Shown here: positions 1-10,910 of the stretch, piece after piece | Numbering within the stretch: position 1 is the stretch's first letter | Layout: each line of letters opens with the position of its first letter | NCBI RefSeq assembly: GCF_030272615.1 | Contig: NC_081413.1 | Coordinates: forward strand, 608,962,709-609,026,708 | Direction: 5' to 3' | Length of the DNA: 64,000 bases | Origin: Cryptomeria japonica | Lineage: Eukaryota; Streptophyta; Pinopsida; Cupressales; Cupressaceae | Translations under genes and position numbers: made by a program | The notes under the pieces: model-generated | The model's database searches: none | Told to the model about the DNA's origin: nothing | Seen by the model: only the letters and a program-made list of their open reading frames with translations

Positions 1-155
1 TGATTTAATGAATTAATTAAAATAAATTCAATAATTTATTTAATTAATAGGAGAATGTTTTGAAGATGAATTAATCAAATATTAATTTAATTAACTGATG
101 GCTAGTGGATTTTTAATCAAATAAATACAAAATATTCATTTAATTAAAATTGACA
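1..155 (-). repeat. AT-rich LTR-like end that truncates element A
   Basis: This stretch is almost all A/T, rich in TTAATTAA-type words, and closely resembles 63521-63620 (shared words such as AATTTATTTAATTAATAGGA). It ends in AATTGACA at 155, exactly where the minus-strand reverse transcriptase reading of element A breaks off. Read on the minus strand it would begin TGTCAATT, a plausible LTR start. I infer it is the edge of another minus-strand LTR inserted into element A; the rest lies outside the window. Confidence 0.5.
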
Positions 156-737
156 GATTTGTGTGACTACAATATCAATGTTGGGTAGTTGGAAATCATC
201 TTTGGGACACGCCTTGTTTAAATCTCTGAAATCGGTGTAGACTCTTATGCTTTTATCTGGCTTTGACACTGGCACAATGCTTGAAACCCATTCTGGATAG
301 GCAACAGGTCTTATGAAACCCACATCCAATAGTTTCTTTAGCTCAGCTTTTACAAGAAGAGCGATGTGTGGATGCATCTTCCTTAGCTTTTGTTTAACTG
401 GTTTTGCTTTTAGATCCACATTGAGATGATGCATGATAAGATCTAGATCAAGTCCTGGTATATCTGCATAGGACCAAGCAAAATCTATATGTCTTTGTTT
501 GAAGAATTATATGTATTCTTTCCTTTCTTCATCTGATAATGATGCAACAGGATGAAGTATCTTGGGATCCTTTGTTGTGTCAATGTTTATTGCTTCTCTT
601 GGCTCTATTAGAATAGCAAATCTCTCCTGAAAATATGCAGGGAGGATGTTAAGTTTTCCATATTCTGGCGCCTCAAAGAGGTTTTCACCATCAAACACAT
701 CCTTTATTTTTCCTCTTGATTGATCTAGTGTTTCCAT
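156..737 (-). pseudogene. Element A reverse transcriptase, N-terminal part (broken)
   Basis: One minus-strand frame runs from 737 to 156 with an in-frame stop near 506. It reads through the pre-RT motif (LSDEERKEY, then DFAWSYADIPGLD at about 490-450), KPVKQKLRKMHP, the GFIRP..YPEWVSS block, and YTDFRDLNKACPKDDF followed by PNID. These are signature blocks of the fingers region of gypsy reverse transcriptase, which copies element RNA into DNA. The frame ends abruptly at about 155, before the YxDD catalytic motif, so the polymerase core is absent. It is a fragment of a dead element; no function is expected. Confidence 0.85.
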
Positions 738-833
738 GAAATAGTTTTCAGCACTAGGTCTTTTTCCTTATTTTATTTCAATTTTGCGACTAGAAATTTT
801 GTCATTCTTTTGACTGCAAGAAACGTTACTTGA

Positions 834-2147
834 TTATACGTTGGCAGATGTCTTAGGTGTTATGGGTTTGACAACATTAAGATATACAACTAAGTCATGG
901 TCATTGGAAAAGACATCCAATTCAAGGTTTTCTAGGTTATCCCAATCAATTAGTTCTGGATGAAGAAGGGGTAAGTCATAGTCATCATCATTGTTAGCTG
1001 CTTCAAGGTTCATGACATAATAGTCATGATTTGGCATAGAGTAGGTAATGTCATAGATATAACTCTCTTGAGGATAGTCTCTCCCGAGTGCTCTCCAATC
1101 AGTTCTAACGAAATCAATATTGGTATTTTGTGATTCACAATCAAGTGACTCTTCATTTGAGGTTTGTCCCTCAAATGAATGGATTATATCAACACATACA
1201 TCTTTAATACTGCAAGTTCCTTCTTGATCAATTTCAATAGATTCATTTGTATTTTGAAGTTGACATACTTGTGTACATGACATAGAGGATTATTTTGCTA
1301 TCTTTTGTCTTCTCTTGAACTCAACTTCTTCTGGACTAATAGTCAATCCTACTTGACTATCTATTAGTTCTTCCATGGTTTTTCCATACCTTGGTATGTC
1401 TTTCTCATCATTTGATACAAATCTGATATTTCCTGATATTTGATCAACAATTGTCTGTGTTTCTTGTGGTGTTAATTATTGTTCCTTTTCATCCTCTTTC
1501 TTTTGTTGTTTTGTATATGCCTCTTTCCTATGAATTCAGAGTTCTTCTTGTCTTCTTTCCAACTCTATTCTTTGTTTTGTGAAAGATGAGTCTTCATTTG
1601 TAATAGCAACTTGTTCATCTTTTTCTTCACTTGATACACTAGATGATAGATCTGGACCCCATTCATATTCATTTGAATCTGTCTCTGAACCATTGTCTAG
1701 GATTACACCACTATACCATACAGGAATATTGTATAGTGCAAATAGTTCTCTGATTTTGGCCATTTCTTCTTTCACTGCTTCTGGAATTTCTTGCTCAGAT
1801 TCAACACTTGTTTGTATTCCTCAAACTTGTTTGCAAGATTCTTCTTCTCATTTTTTTGCAAGTTCTTCCTGTTGTTTCTCATATTCTTTTTTCTTGTTGG
1901 CTACTATTTATGTTGGTTGGTGTAGCTTTTCTTGCCATGGTTTCTATTTTCGGGACTGCTTTCTTTCTCCACCTTGGTTGTTGATAATTGTGTTGCTTTT
2001 GCTTTGATTTTGGATATCCAAGTCCTGATTTATTTTCTTTAGATTGTGAGTGAGGACAAATAGGTTCTGAAATACCTTCTTGTTGGTTACCAATTGGTCC
2101 TTTTCCTTCATATCCCATTTTTTGCATGATCTTATAACCATTTCCAT
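834..2147 (-). pseudogene. Element A pol spacer between protease and RT (broken)
   Basis: Three open stretches (1283-834, 1775-1536, 2147-1944) lie in the same minus-strand frame as the downstream RT and are separated by stops. The peptide is acidic and Asn/Asp-rich in 1283-834 and has a Glu/Lys-rich stretch ending ELERRQEEL at about 1560-1536. No catalytic motif is visible. Long, low-complexity linkers between protease and RT are known in large plant gypsy lineages, and the position between recognisable protease and RT makes this the likely identity. The sequence itself shows only the frame continuity and composition. Confidence 0.6.
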
Positions 2148-2169
2148 ATTGCTCTATGGGAATATTGAC

Positions 2170-3117
2170 TTATGCAGTTGTTGCTATAGTTTCATTTTCA
2201 TCTTTGTACAACCAACTAGGAATATGCTTGTCTTTAGTTTCTTTTGCAAGTGTTCCAGCTTTAACAAATGCTCCATCAAACATTTCTACTGATTTTTCTG
2301 AGATTCGTGGTTGAACATTTGTAGGTTTTCCATATGATTTAGGTGAAAGTGGCAAGATATGTAAAAAATATTTTCCCATTCCTTCATCATTTAATTTGAG
2401 ATTTTTTTCAAAGGTTTCCCATAATTTTTCTTGAATTTCTTTGGTGGGATAGACCGATTCTCTGTTATGTGGAACTCTTGTATGTTGTGTTGGTTTCAGA
2501 TTATTGCAATATTGGTTGGAATTTGCAATCATAGTGACTTCTTGTCCCTCATGAGGAAACTTTATACATTGGTGATATGTAGAAGGAATTGCTTGCATGT
2601 TATGAATCCATGGTCTTCCCAAAAGAATTTTATAAGATAGATTCAAATCTAAAACCTGCCATAATGTATTCCTTTCCACATGTCTTATTTTGATTGGTAA
2701 CACCATAGTTTCTTTAGAAGAATGCTCTTCTTCATCATAAGCCTTAATGGTTATTTTCTTCTTTGGATCTACTGGATTTTTTGAATATCCCAAAGCCTTT
2801 ATTAAACTAAATACACAAATGTTTAAGCCAATTCCACCATCTATGAGTACGCCTTTGACACGAGTTTTATGAATGGTGACTTCAACATGTAAGGGAGCAT
2901 TATGAGGATGTCCCAAGGATGCGTCATAATTTTCAAAAAATGATAAGCAATGAGGGGCTACAAGGTGTCCCACCATGTTTTGGAACTGATCCACATCCAG
3001 GTCTTTTGAAATTATTGTTTTCGTTCGAGCTTTTTCCAAAATTTCCTTATGCATAGGTGAAACTTTGAGGAGCTCTAAAATTGATATTTGAGTAGGTATT
3101 CTTTGCAATTGTTCCAC
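2170..3117 (-). pseudogene. Element A retropepsin-like aspartic protease region
   Basis: A 315-codon minus-strand open stretch. The core reads VTIHKTRVKGVLIDGG at about 2890-2835, the D-G-G form of the aspartic protease active site seen in plant gypsy elements, and continues to a flap-like region and ILLGRPWIHN near 2610, the conserved ILGRPWL block of retropepsins. Such proteases cut the gag-pol polyprotein. The C-terminal 100 residues after the core are a linker. The open stretch is the longest in element A, but the gag upstream and pol downstream are broken, so it is treated as a relic. A shift of frame joins it to the spacer near 2160. Confidence 0.8.
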
Positions 3118-3129
3118 TAAGTTGTATTT

Positions 3130-3518
3130 TCATGAAGTGGATGTTGATTCATTTGTTATACCCAGAAATGTAACCTTCGCTTTGCTTCTCATAATTTTTT
3201 GATAGGTTTTGAAGGTGTGTTATCTTTAACAATGATGATATTTACCACATCATCATACGTATAAGTGTAGTTCACTTTAGCTTTGTCTTTCTCATCTTTT
3301 GATTTAGATTATTCACCTTTTTCATAGTTTGGAAGTGGAGTCTTGAATGCTAGATGTGATTCGTTCATCTTATGACTATCCATTGTGATAGTTCCATTAT
3401 CGATTAAATCTTGAATAAGGTGCTTCAATATTTGACAATCATTAATTTGGTTCCTATGTTTCGATAGTAATTACAAAAATGATTGGCATTCCACCAATTA
3501 GGTTTGACTTGTGGTTCA
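3130..3518 (-). pseudogene. Element A gag, C-terminal part with zinc-knuckle remnant
   Basis: Minus-strand reading left of the element B insertion. It begins in register with the gag frame that stops at 14472 on the other side of element B, gives NWWNANHFCNYYRN, and then, after a frameshift near 3460, words that match the usual gypsy pattern C..H...GH....C..LK..I.DLI..G (LIDNGTI at about 3405). This is the nucleic-acid-binding tail of gag. Stops and at least one frameshift are present. Confidence 0.7.
3514..3518 (+). repeat. Target site duplication of element B, left copy (GTTCA)
   Basis: GTTCA sits immediately before the LTR start TGATAAG at 3519 and again at 14472-14476 immediately after the LTR end AGTAGACA at 14471. 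A 5-bp duplication is standard for gypsy integrase. It proves the element inserted here as a unit. Confidence 0.95.
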
Positions 3519-4751
3519 TGATAAGTTGATACTTTGTCATGTTTTTGTCATCAAAACTCTTAGGTTTTTGGCATCTTTTGGGTTGCATTGTGGTAGTAAA
3601 GTATTGTGAATTGACTATATGTATTCCATATGTTAAACCTTAACTTATGAAATCATGTTTGAAATTGTCAGTCATTCCTGCAGCCAAGTGATTTGTTCCT
3701 ATTGTTATGCGGATTATTTGGATAGTTTCATATGTGAGTTAATGAATGTATTAATTAAGTAAAATACATATGCAAGTCCTTGTATGTTGTTTTTGTTTAG
3801 TGCAGATAATAAATGATGCTGAGGTGGATGTTCTTCTTTCGCGCCTAAGGAATGAAGAATAACGTGTGAGATAATTGGAGATCAAACTGAAGAGGAGCCG
3901 ATCGAGCGCAAGATATGGTATAACCACCAGCCATACATCACTATGGGAGTTTAACTCTACTGGGCATTGAATTCACAAAATATCGCCATAGCATGCAAAG
4001 ATTGTGGTTCGGTTTAGATCCACGTCTCCTGCAGCTAAGCTCTAGTTATCTTCTTCATCTGTCAATCATCTGCCTCTTCTTCTGGGCGTGATTTGATTTG
4101 TCTATTGTAGTTGACCTTTGCTTTATAATAAGCTTGTCCTTGTTCTTTGAGTTAGATAGAATAAAAAGGAATTGAGCAGAGAATTCTGATAAGCATTCTA
4201 GAGTTTTTCTTTTAGAACATGTAATCATTTTCAAGAAGAAATGAATGAAAAATATGTTGTTCTGATATGTTAAAAGTATTTTGTTGGAAGTTTGATATCA
4301 CTCATCCAAGGGGGCCCACTTGGTGAGTGATCCTGTGTTTATATTCATTGAAATTATTTCCTCTTTAGTTGTAGTAGAAGTTCATGACTAGATTGTTCCT
4401 GCAGCCACTGGAAATAGATCCACTGACTATTCCTGCAGCCAAGCCAGAACAAAGTGATTTCTGTTATTTACATTAGATCATTCCGGCATAGTTTTTATAA
4501 GTTTTCATGTAGCCTTCTATGATTTCCATTCTTTATTTTCCTTTCTGCATAATGTTAGTTACTGCAGCAATGCAGAATAGCCAGTGAAAGAGCTTAGTGC
4601 ATATATAGTGCAGGCCCATTTCAAGTTTTACGTCCCTGGGTTGATAACTAAATGAACACTAGCCATGAAAATAGTAACTTTACTAGATGAATGTCCAAAC
4701 TTCGGATTGAGATTTCAATTAGAGTTATTATTATTATAGTTGGAGTAGACA
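3519..4751 (+). repeat. Element B 5-prime LTR
   Basis: Begins TGATAAGTTGATACTTTG and ends TTGGAGTAGACA. It matches 13238-14471 along its whole length with scattered substitutions. It includes several copies of the word CCTGCAGCCA (3677, 4398, 4432), which also recurs inside the element. Confidence 0.95.
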
Positions 4752-4755
4752 TTTT

Positions 4756-4772
4756 TGGCGCCGTTGTCGGGG
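4756..4772 (+). other. Element B primer binding site (tRNA-Asp)
   Basis: TGGCGCCGTTGTCGGGG starts four bases after the LTR. It is complementary to the 3-prime end of plant tRNA-Asp (CCCCGGCAACGGCGCCA) with one mismatch. This is the site where minus-strand DNA synthesis is primed and fixes the element orientation as plus. Confidence 0.9.
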
Positions 4773-4845
4773 ATGGTGTCAAGCTAAGAACCTTTTATGG
4801 TTATTATAGTTTTTAGTTAATTGTTTGAAAATTTCATGAATCTGC

Positions 4846-6828
4846 ATGCATAGCAGAAGAAGAGACCCCAGAGGTAGATTTATGCCCACTCATCCTAATC
4901 ATGCAAAAGATAATTTCTGAGATATAAATTCTTTTGTTGAACTTTACCAAGCCCCACAAAAGTTGAATCATCCTGAATCTAAATTTCCAGAAGGTAGTCT
5001 TCAATTTTTTTTTGGTCCACAAGAAGAAGAATTTCCTATAGTAACAACCCCCATAAGTCTAATGCAAGGGAACCCTCCTCCTGGTGAGAATAATCCACCA
5101 CCACCACTAGGTCCAACGTCTGAGTTTCCCATCTCTGATCAGCATGATAATGCTAACCTCAAGAACATTCCAACATCTTCACTCCCTAAGTTCTATGGGT
5201 TGGTGACAGAGGATCCGGATACATTTATGTTTGAGTTTGATGTTCTTTGTAGGAGTTTTGACTATACTAAAGATGCCCATAGACTCAAAAAATTTCATGC
5301 CACTTTGAAGGAGTCATCCTTGAGATGGTTTATGAGCTTGGGTAGTAGCAAAATCAACACCTGGGATGAGATGAAACAGTTGTTTCTTGCAAAATACAAA
5401 GATTATTGTAGAGGTCTTGATCGTCATGGGGATGATATCTTTAGAATGACATAAACTGAAGATGAGAGTCTTGAAGATTATCTGGAAAGGTTTTTGTTTA
5501 GTGTAAAGAAGTCCAAGCATAGTACTCTCAATGAAGATTCCCTCAAATTGATATTTTTGAGGGGTATTAGTGATGAATGCACCGATTCCTTAGATCTTAT
5601 GGGAGGAGGTGACATTACACAATCCACTTGGGCTAAAATTGGACAAATTTGCAAGAAGTATTCCAGATCTACTTCTAAGAAGAATACGAGATTTAAGCCA
5701 GGGGTACCATTATCAACATCTGGAACTGGAGTTTCTAGATTGGAACTTAGTCATCTGTTAAAGGACTTTAAGGAGGACATTATAAACAATATGGCTACCC
5801 AGTTGGATACATTGGCAACTAAGAAGAAGCATGAGGAAGCCGAATCATTCCTTGCAGAATTTTGTCCTCATTGTAAATAGCGGAAGAAAGATTGTAGATG
5901 TAAGATGGTTGCAAACGTGGAAGTACCTGACTTCAAACTAGTTCAAGTTGAGGACGAGCAAGTCTTCTATATTGCTCAAAGAAGACCAAATTTTCAAAGA
6001 CAAGGTATGCCACCTGATCCACTTTCTTTTTCTGGTTATAGTGGTAATTCTTATGCACCAAATAACCAATGGCAACCACAGTATTCTCAAAATTTTGGTA
6101 ACTATCCACATTGGTATGGGTCACAAGGCCAAGGGCAGCAATTTTCTAGTCAAGTTCCACAATGGCAGCAGCCACAGGGGAAATGGTATCCACCTCAGGG
6201 TCAAGGGAACCAGTTTCAAGGGAATTGGCAACCTACCTCTCAATGGAGGGGAAACCAATCATGGCCAGCCCAATCTATTAGATATCAGCCTCCTGTTCAG
6301 CAGCCACAACCTCTCGCTTTAATGCCTCCTCCTGCAGCTGTTGTTGCACCGCCTAAACCAACACAGTTGCCTACTCAACCATTACCAAATCCAAATATCA
6401 AATCTCAGCAACAACAACAAGCTTATTCCGCTGATGTTTATCAGTACCCAGCCTATTCTTTATCACTAGATGGCATTCACCTCCGATCTGGAGCAACCTT
6501 GCCTAGTCCCTCTTATCCAGTTATCACTGAGGTACAGGAGGAGCAAGAAATCTCTAATCCAATAGATACAATACCCCAAAGTCAAACATTGCCACCATTT
6601 CCCCATAAATTGCAAGACAAAGAAGTTCCCATTGAACAACAACAAAGGTTTGATATTATTGATGATCAACTGAAGCACATTTGTGTTAAAATTTCATTGT
6701 TGCAAGCAATAAAGGATGTGCCTATATATGGTAAGGCATTGAGAGAGGCATGTCTAAAGAACCTGGCAGAAAGAAAAAGGATCCACAAACAGTGCATGTT
6801 ATGGGTTAATTGGCTGATATTATGTTAG
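4846..6828 (+). pseudogene. Element B gag (broken by three stops)
   Basis: A single plus-strand frame runs from ATG at 4846 (MHSRRRDPRG) to 6828, interrupted by stops at 4918, 5452 and 5878. About 5180-5420 encodes the retrotransposon gag core (PKFYGL, LRWFMSL, TWDEMKQLFLAKY), the capsid-like domain that assembles the particle. After it comes a charged stretch with a possible short zinc-binding remnant (EFCPHCK), and from about 5990 to 6440 a Gln/Trp/Pro-rich low-complexity tail typical of Athila-type gag. The start was chosen because it is the first ATG after the primer site in the frame of the domain. The protein cannot be made whole as it stands. Confidence 0.85.
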
Positions 6829-7268
6829 GTAAAATTGCAATTCCAAAATATTCTAATCCAGGTAGTCCTATTATGAGTATAGTCATTAATGGCAGTCAAA
6901 TAAAGAATGTTTTGATTGATTTAGGAGCAGCCATTAATGCAATGACAAGGGAAGTAATGAAACACCTAGAGATCAATAGTTTAAGGGCTACACCCATAGT
7001 TATCCAACTTGTTGATGGCTCTACAGTGAGACCTAATGGTATCATAGAGGATGTAGTAGTTATTATAGATTCCTGGGAATATCCTGCAGACTTTATGATT
7101 CTATCTCCAAAAGCCACATTGGGAGGATATCCGGTCATCTTGGGTAGACCTTGGCTTGCCACAACTGATGCATATATTAGGTGTAGATCAGGAGACATGA
7201 CTATTTCAGATGGGAGTTCTACAAAAACATTAGCCTTATATTCTCCAGCACAACCACAGCTTGAGTAG
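6810..7268 (+). pseudogene. Element B retropepsin-like protease
   Basis: An open stretch in a new frame overlaps the end of gag. It holds the active site I-D-L-G-A at about 6915-6929, then QLVDGSTVRPNG, a DFMIL strand and VILGRPWLATT near 7130-7165. D-L-G-A in place of the usual D-S/T-G is characteristic of Athila proteases. The stretch ends with a stop at 7266. It would process the gag-pol polyprotein. The frame change from gag may be decay or a natural frameshift; the stops on both sides favour decay. Confidence 0.85.
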
Positions 7269-7424
7269 CAACAAGTTGTTTGGCCTATCTTGGGGGAGGA
7301 ATCTGAAGAAATTGACTCTATTAATCACCTTATGATGATTAATCGAGGACCACTCATGTAGTTATATGATGAAGAATCAATTCTTTATAAGATACTGATA
7401 AATGAATTTATAGAAGAGCAAAAA

Positions 7425-8996
7425 TTGAAGGAATTGGTATCGAATATTGCAGATTTGGCCTTTCTTGCAGCCACTGATATCTTGCATACTCTGTTGCCGC
7501 AGGAATTATCTTTTTCTCATTTTGCTGATATAAATCAGATTGATCTTACTATTAAGATAGAGGTGGAATTGAATAAATATTTGAATATCAATAGAGATCT
7601 ATCAGGTACTCAAAAGAAGGGCCTTGTAGACTTGTTGAAACTCCATAAAAATGCTTTTGCATGGGATTACAAGGATATGAATGGGATTGATCTAGCAGTT
7701 TGTACTCACTATATTTACATAAAGGATGGGTGTTGCCCTCTTAGACAACCTCAAAGAAGTGTCAATCCTGCCTTGAAGGAGATAGTTAAAGAGGAATTAC
7801 AAAAATTGTTCAAAGTTGGTTTTATCTATCCCATCTCTGACAGTCAATGGGTATCACCTTTGGTGATAGTGCCTAAAAAAGGAGGCAAATGGAGGGTATG
7901 TGTTGATTATAGAGTTCTGAATTTAGCAACAAGAAAATATCATTTTACATTGCCATTTGTGGATCAGGTATTAGATTCTCTTGCTAGTAAGAGATATTTT
8001 TCATTCCTTGATGGATTTAGTGGCTACAATCAGATACAGATAGCCCTAAAGGATCAAGAGAAGACAACATTTACTTGCCCATAGGGCACGTATGCATATT
8101 TTGTTCTTCCTTTTGGGTTGTGTAATGCTCCAGCCACTTTTCAAAGGGTAGTGATCAGTATTTTTTCTGATATTTCTCAAGATATTATGGAAATTTACAT
8201 GGATGACTTTACAACTTATGGTTTTGAATTTGATCAAGCATTGGGTAATTTGAAAAAAGTTTTGCAGCGATGTGAAGACTACAATTTGTCTATAAACAGT
8301 GAGAAGTGTTTCATCATGATGGAAGAAGGAATAGTCCTTGATCATCATATATATGTACAAGGCATACAGGTGGATCCAGCAAAGATTGAGGTCATTCAGC
8401 ATATTAATGACCCTGTGAAGCAAAAAGATGTGAGAAGTTTTCTTGGTCATGCTGGATACTATAGAAGGTTTATCACAGATTTCAATAAAATTGCAAGTCC
8501 CTTATATTCACTGCTTACCAAAGATGCAGAATTTAAATGGACCCCAACATGCAATGAATCTTTCTTGAAGCTTAAGCATGCTTTGACTCAAGCACCAGTT
8601 CTTAAAGGGTCAAATTGGTCTTTAGCATTCCAAATTCATACAGATGCATCTGATTATGCAATAGGAGAAGTGCTAGGACAAAGAATTGACAAATTGGAAA
8701 ATGCAATATATTATATTAGTGAGAATTTGCAGGGACCTGAATTGAATTATACAGTTACTAAAAAGGAAATGCTAGTTGTCATATATGCACTTAATAAATT
8801 TAGACGCTATATCAAAGGGTATCCCATATTTGTGCATACAGATCATACTGCAATTAGATATCTCATGAATAAGCCATCAATCACTGGTAGATTAGCTCGT
8901 TGGTTATTGTTGATGCAGGAATTTGATATCATAGTTATTGATAAGCCAGGGAAGTCTAATGTGGTTGTAGACTATCTTTCACGTCTTCAATTATAG
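7425..8996 (+). pseudogene. Element B reverse transcriptase and RNase H
   Basis: One frame with a TAG at 8082. It shows the gypsy RT blocks in order: LRQPQRSVNP, GFIYPISDSQWVSPLVIVPKK near 7822-7878, WRVCVDYRVLN, FSFLDGFSGYNQI, LPFGLCNAPATFQR (from 8108) and the catalytic YMDDF at about 8196-8210. RNase H follows, with IHTDASDYAIG near 8635-8665 and the VHTDHTAIRYL block near 8830. RT copies the RNA genome and RNase H removes it. All catalytic Asp residues visible to me are kept; the single in-frame stop at 8082 is the main lesion. The frame ends with a stop at 8994 after DYLSRLQL. Confidence 0.9.
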
Positions 8997-9015
8997 GAAG
9001 ATTCTACAATAATAG

Positions 9016-10437
9016 ATGACACTTTTCCAGATGAACATTTTGTTTCTCATACAAGCTCACACTCCTTGGTATGTTGATATTGCCGACTATTTAGCTACAG
9101 CTAAGATGCCAATTTCTTTCTCTCCTAAGGAAAAAAGGTTGCTAGTTGAAAAAAAATTTAACTTTTCATGGATTGTTGATTGTCTATTTTATATTGGACC
9201 TGACCAAGTCATGCGAAGATGTGTCAGAGAGGATGAAACATATGACATCCTACATGCATGTCATGATGAGCCATGTGGAGTTCATTTTGCTACCAAAAGA
9301 ACAGCACTGGAAATACTCAATACAGGATACTATTGGCCCACATTACATAAGGATGTAGCTTAGTACACAAGGAAATGTGACAGATGTCAGCGAATGGGTA
9401 AACCTACAAAATCTGATGACATGCCACTATATCCTCAAATATCAGTTGCATCATTTGATAAGTGGGGATTATATTTTGCCAGTCCAATTGATCCCCCTTC
9501 TAATGGAAAGTCTTATATCTTGGTATGTACAGACTATGTAACCAAATGGGTAGAAGCTCGAGCCATGACACATGCAAGAGATAATAAGGTGGCTGAGTTT
9601 CTCTATGAAGAGATATTTACAAAGGCTTTGGTGAATGAATATAATATAAGGCACAGGAAATCTACTCCATATCATCCATAGTCTAATGGATAGGTGGAAG
9701 TTACAAATAGAGAGCTTGAGGCTATTCTCAAAAAAATAAAGTCTATTCACAGGAAAGATTGGTCTCATCGGCTTTCAGAAGCAATTTGGGAATATAAAAC
9801 AACTTGGAAAACACCAATTGGTTTCACACCTTTTGAGATGGTTTATGGAAAAACAGCAATGATGCCTATTGAATTTGAGCATAAAACTTTGAGAACAGCT
9901 TTGAAATTAAATATGACATTGTCTGAAGCACAAAAAGAACGCATTCAACAATTAAATGCTCTTGATGAATGGAGAAAGATAGTTGTTCACCAGACAGAAT
10001 TGATTCAAAATCAAAGAGCAAAATGGCATGATAAATATATCAGGGAAAAGAAATTCAAAGTTGGTGACTGGGCACTACTTTATGATTCCAGATATAAAGA
10101 TGCCATGGGAAAGCTTCAAACCAGGTGGTTAGGTCCTTATGAGATAGAAGAAGTTTTCTAAAATGGAGTAGTCCGTTTATCCACAATTGATCCTGTTTGA
10201 TTTAAACTCTTAGTAAATGGGCACCGACTACGACTCTATCATAAGCCGACTACTAAAGAAGAATTCTTGCAGCAGTTTGTTCCACAAGGTGACATAAAGG
10301 TTCCTGCAGCCACTGAAAAGGTTCCTATAGCAATTGACACTGACTTTGTAGCAACTCATGAACCTCCTATTGCAGTTAAGCAAGGTAAAAAAGGTAATGT
10401 TCCTGTAGCCTCTGCAGTGAACATAATTGCCATTTCA
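9016..10437 (+). pseudogene. Element B integrase (active site lost)
   Basis: A one-base shift near 9040 moves from the RT frame to the integrase frame. The HHCC zinc domain is visible at about 9258-9400 (H..H, then C..C in RKCDRCQR), broken by a stop at 9361. In the catalytic core the first acidic residue is replaced: the usual W-G-x-D-F reads WGLYF with Tyr at 9472. The block with the second Asp (D-x-G) is absent: EEIFTK runs straight into ALVNEYNIRH at about 9623, an in-frame deletion. The third residue is kept (VEVTNRELE from 9694). Stops at 9679 and 9691, then the C-terminal GPYEIEEVF. The tail to 10437 has PAA and PIAI repeats. This enzyme could not integrate DNA. Confidence 0.85.
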
Positions 10438-10910
10438 TAATAAAATATTTCCATTTTATATGGGGATATTATTCTCCGTACATAAAATTCCATCCACGTC
10501 ATTCCATCCCACATTCTTACCTGTCATTTCATTTCATTTCACCTTCATTTTCGTGCAATTGCAGGTACGTGTATATTGTATTTTATTTTAATTATGCATT
10601 TATTAGTTCATTATGATTATATCCTATTTAAATCTGCTCCACTACCTGAAATCTTGTCAGCTTGTGTGGACACGTGCTAGGTTAAGTTGGGGGGGTGCTT
10701 TATGGTTCATTTTCCAATATGATTAATTATCAGTCCTTTTTGGTACCCCGAATTGATCTACTCCCCATCATTACTTATTATGTTATTATTTCACGCAAGT
10801 GAATAATAAAGTTTGCCGCCAGAATTAAGATATGAAAAGAAATTTCATTTTTTAGCAATACTGTCAAATATTCTGGTTCAGCTACAGAGAGGAAAATATC
10901 AGAGTAAAAG
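10438..10910 (+). other. Element B internal noncoding spacer with splice-like sites and a second polypurine tract
   Basis: This lies between integrase and the env-position coding region. A pyrimidine-rich tract at about 10520-10558 leads to TTGCAG ending at 10564, directly followed by GTACGT, so it looks like both an acceptor and a strong donor. At 10684-10695 is AAGTTGGGGGGG, nearly the same as the polypurine tract before the 3-prime LTR. No coding frame is seen. Env-like genes of plant retroelements are thought to be expressed from spliced RNA, so these sites could matter; that is inference. Confidence 0.5.

Noticed and set aside
1579-2007. Plus-strand Ser/Phe-rich open stretch
   Set aside because: It is the reverse shadow of the acidic element A pol spacer.
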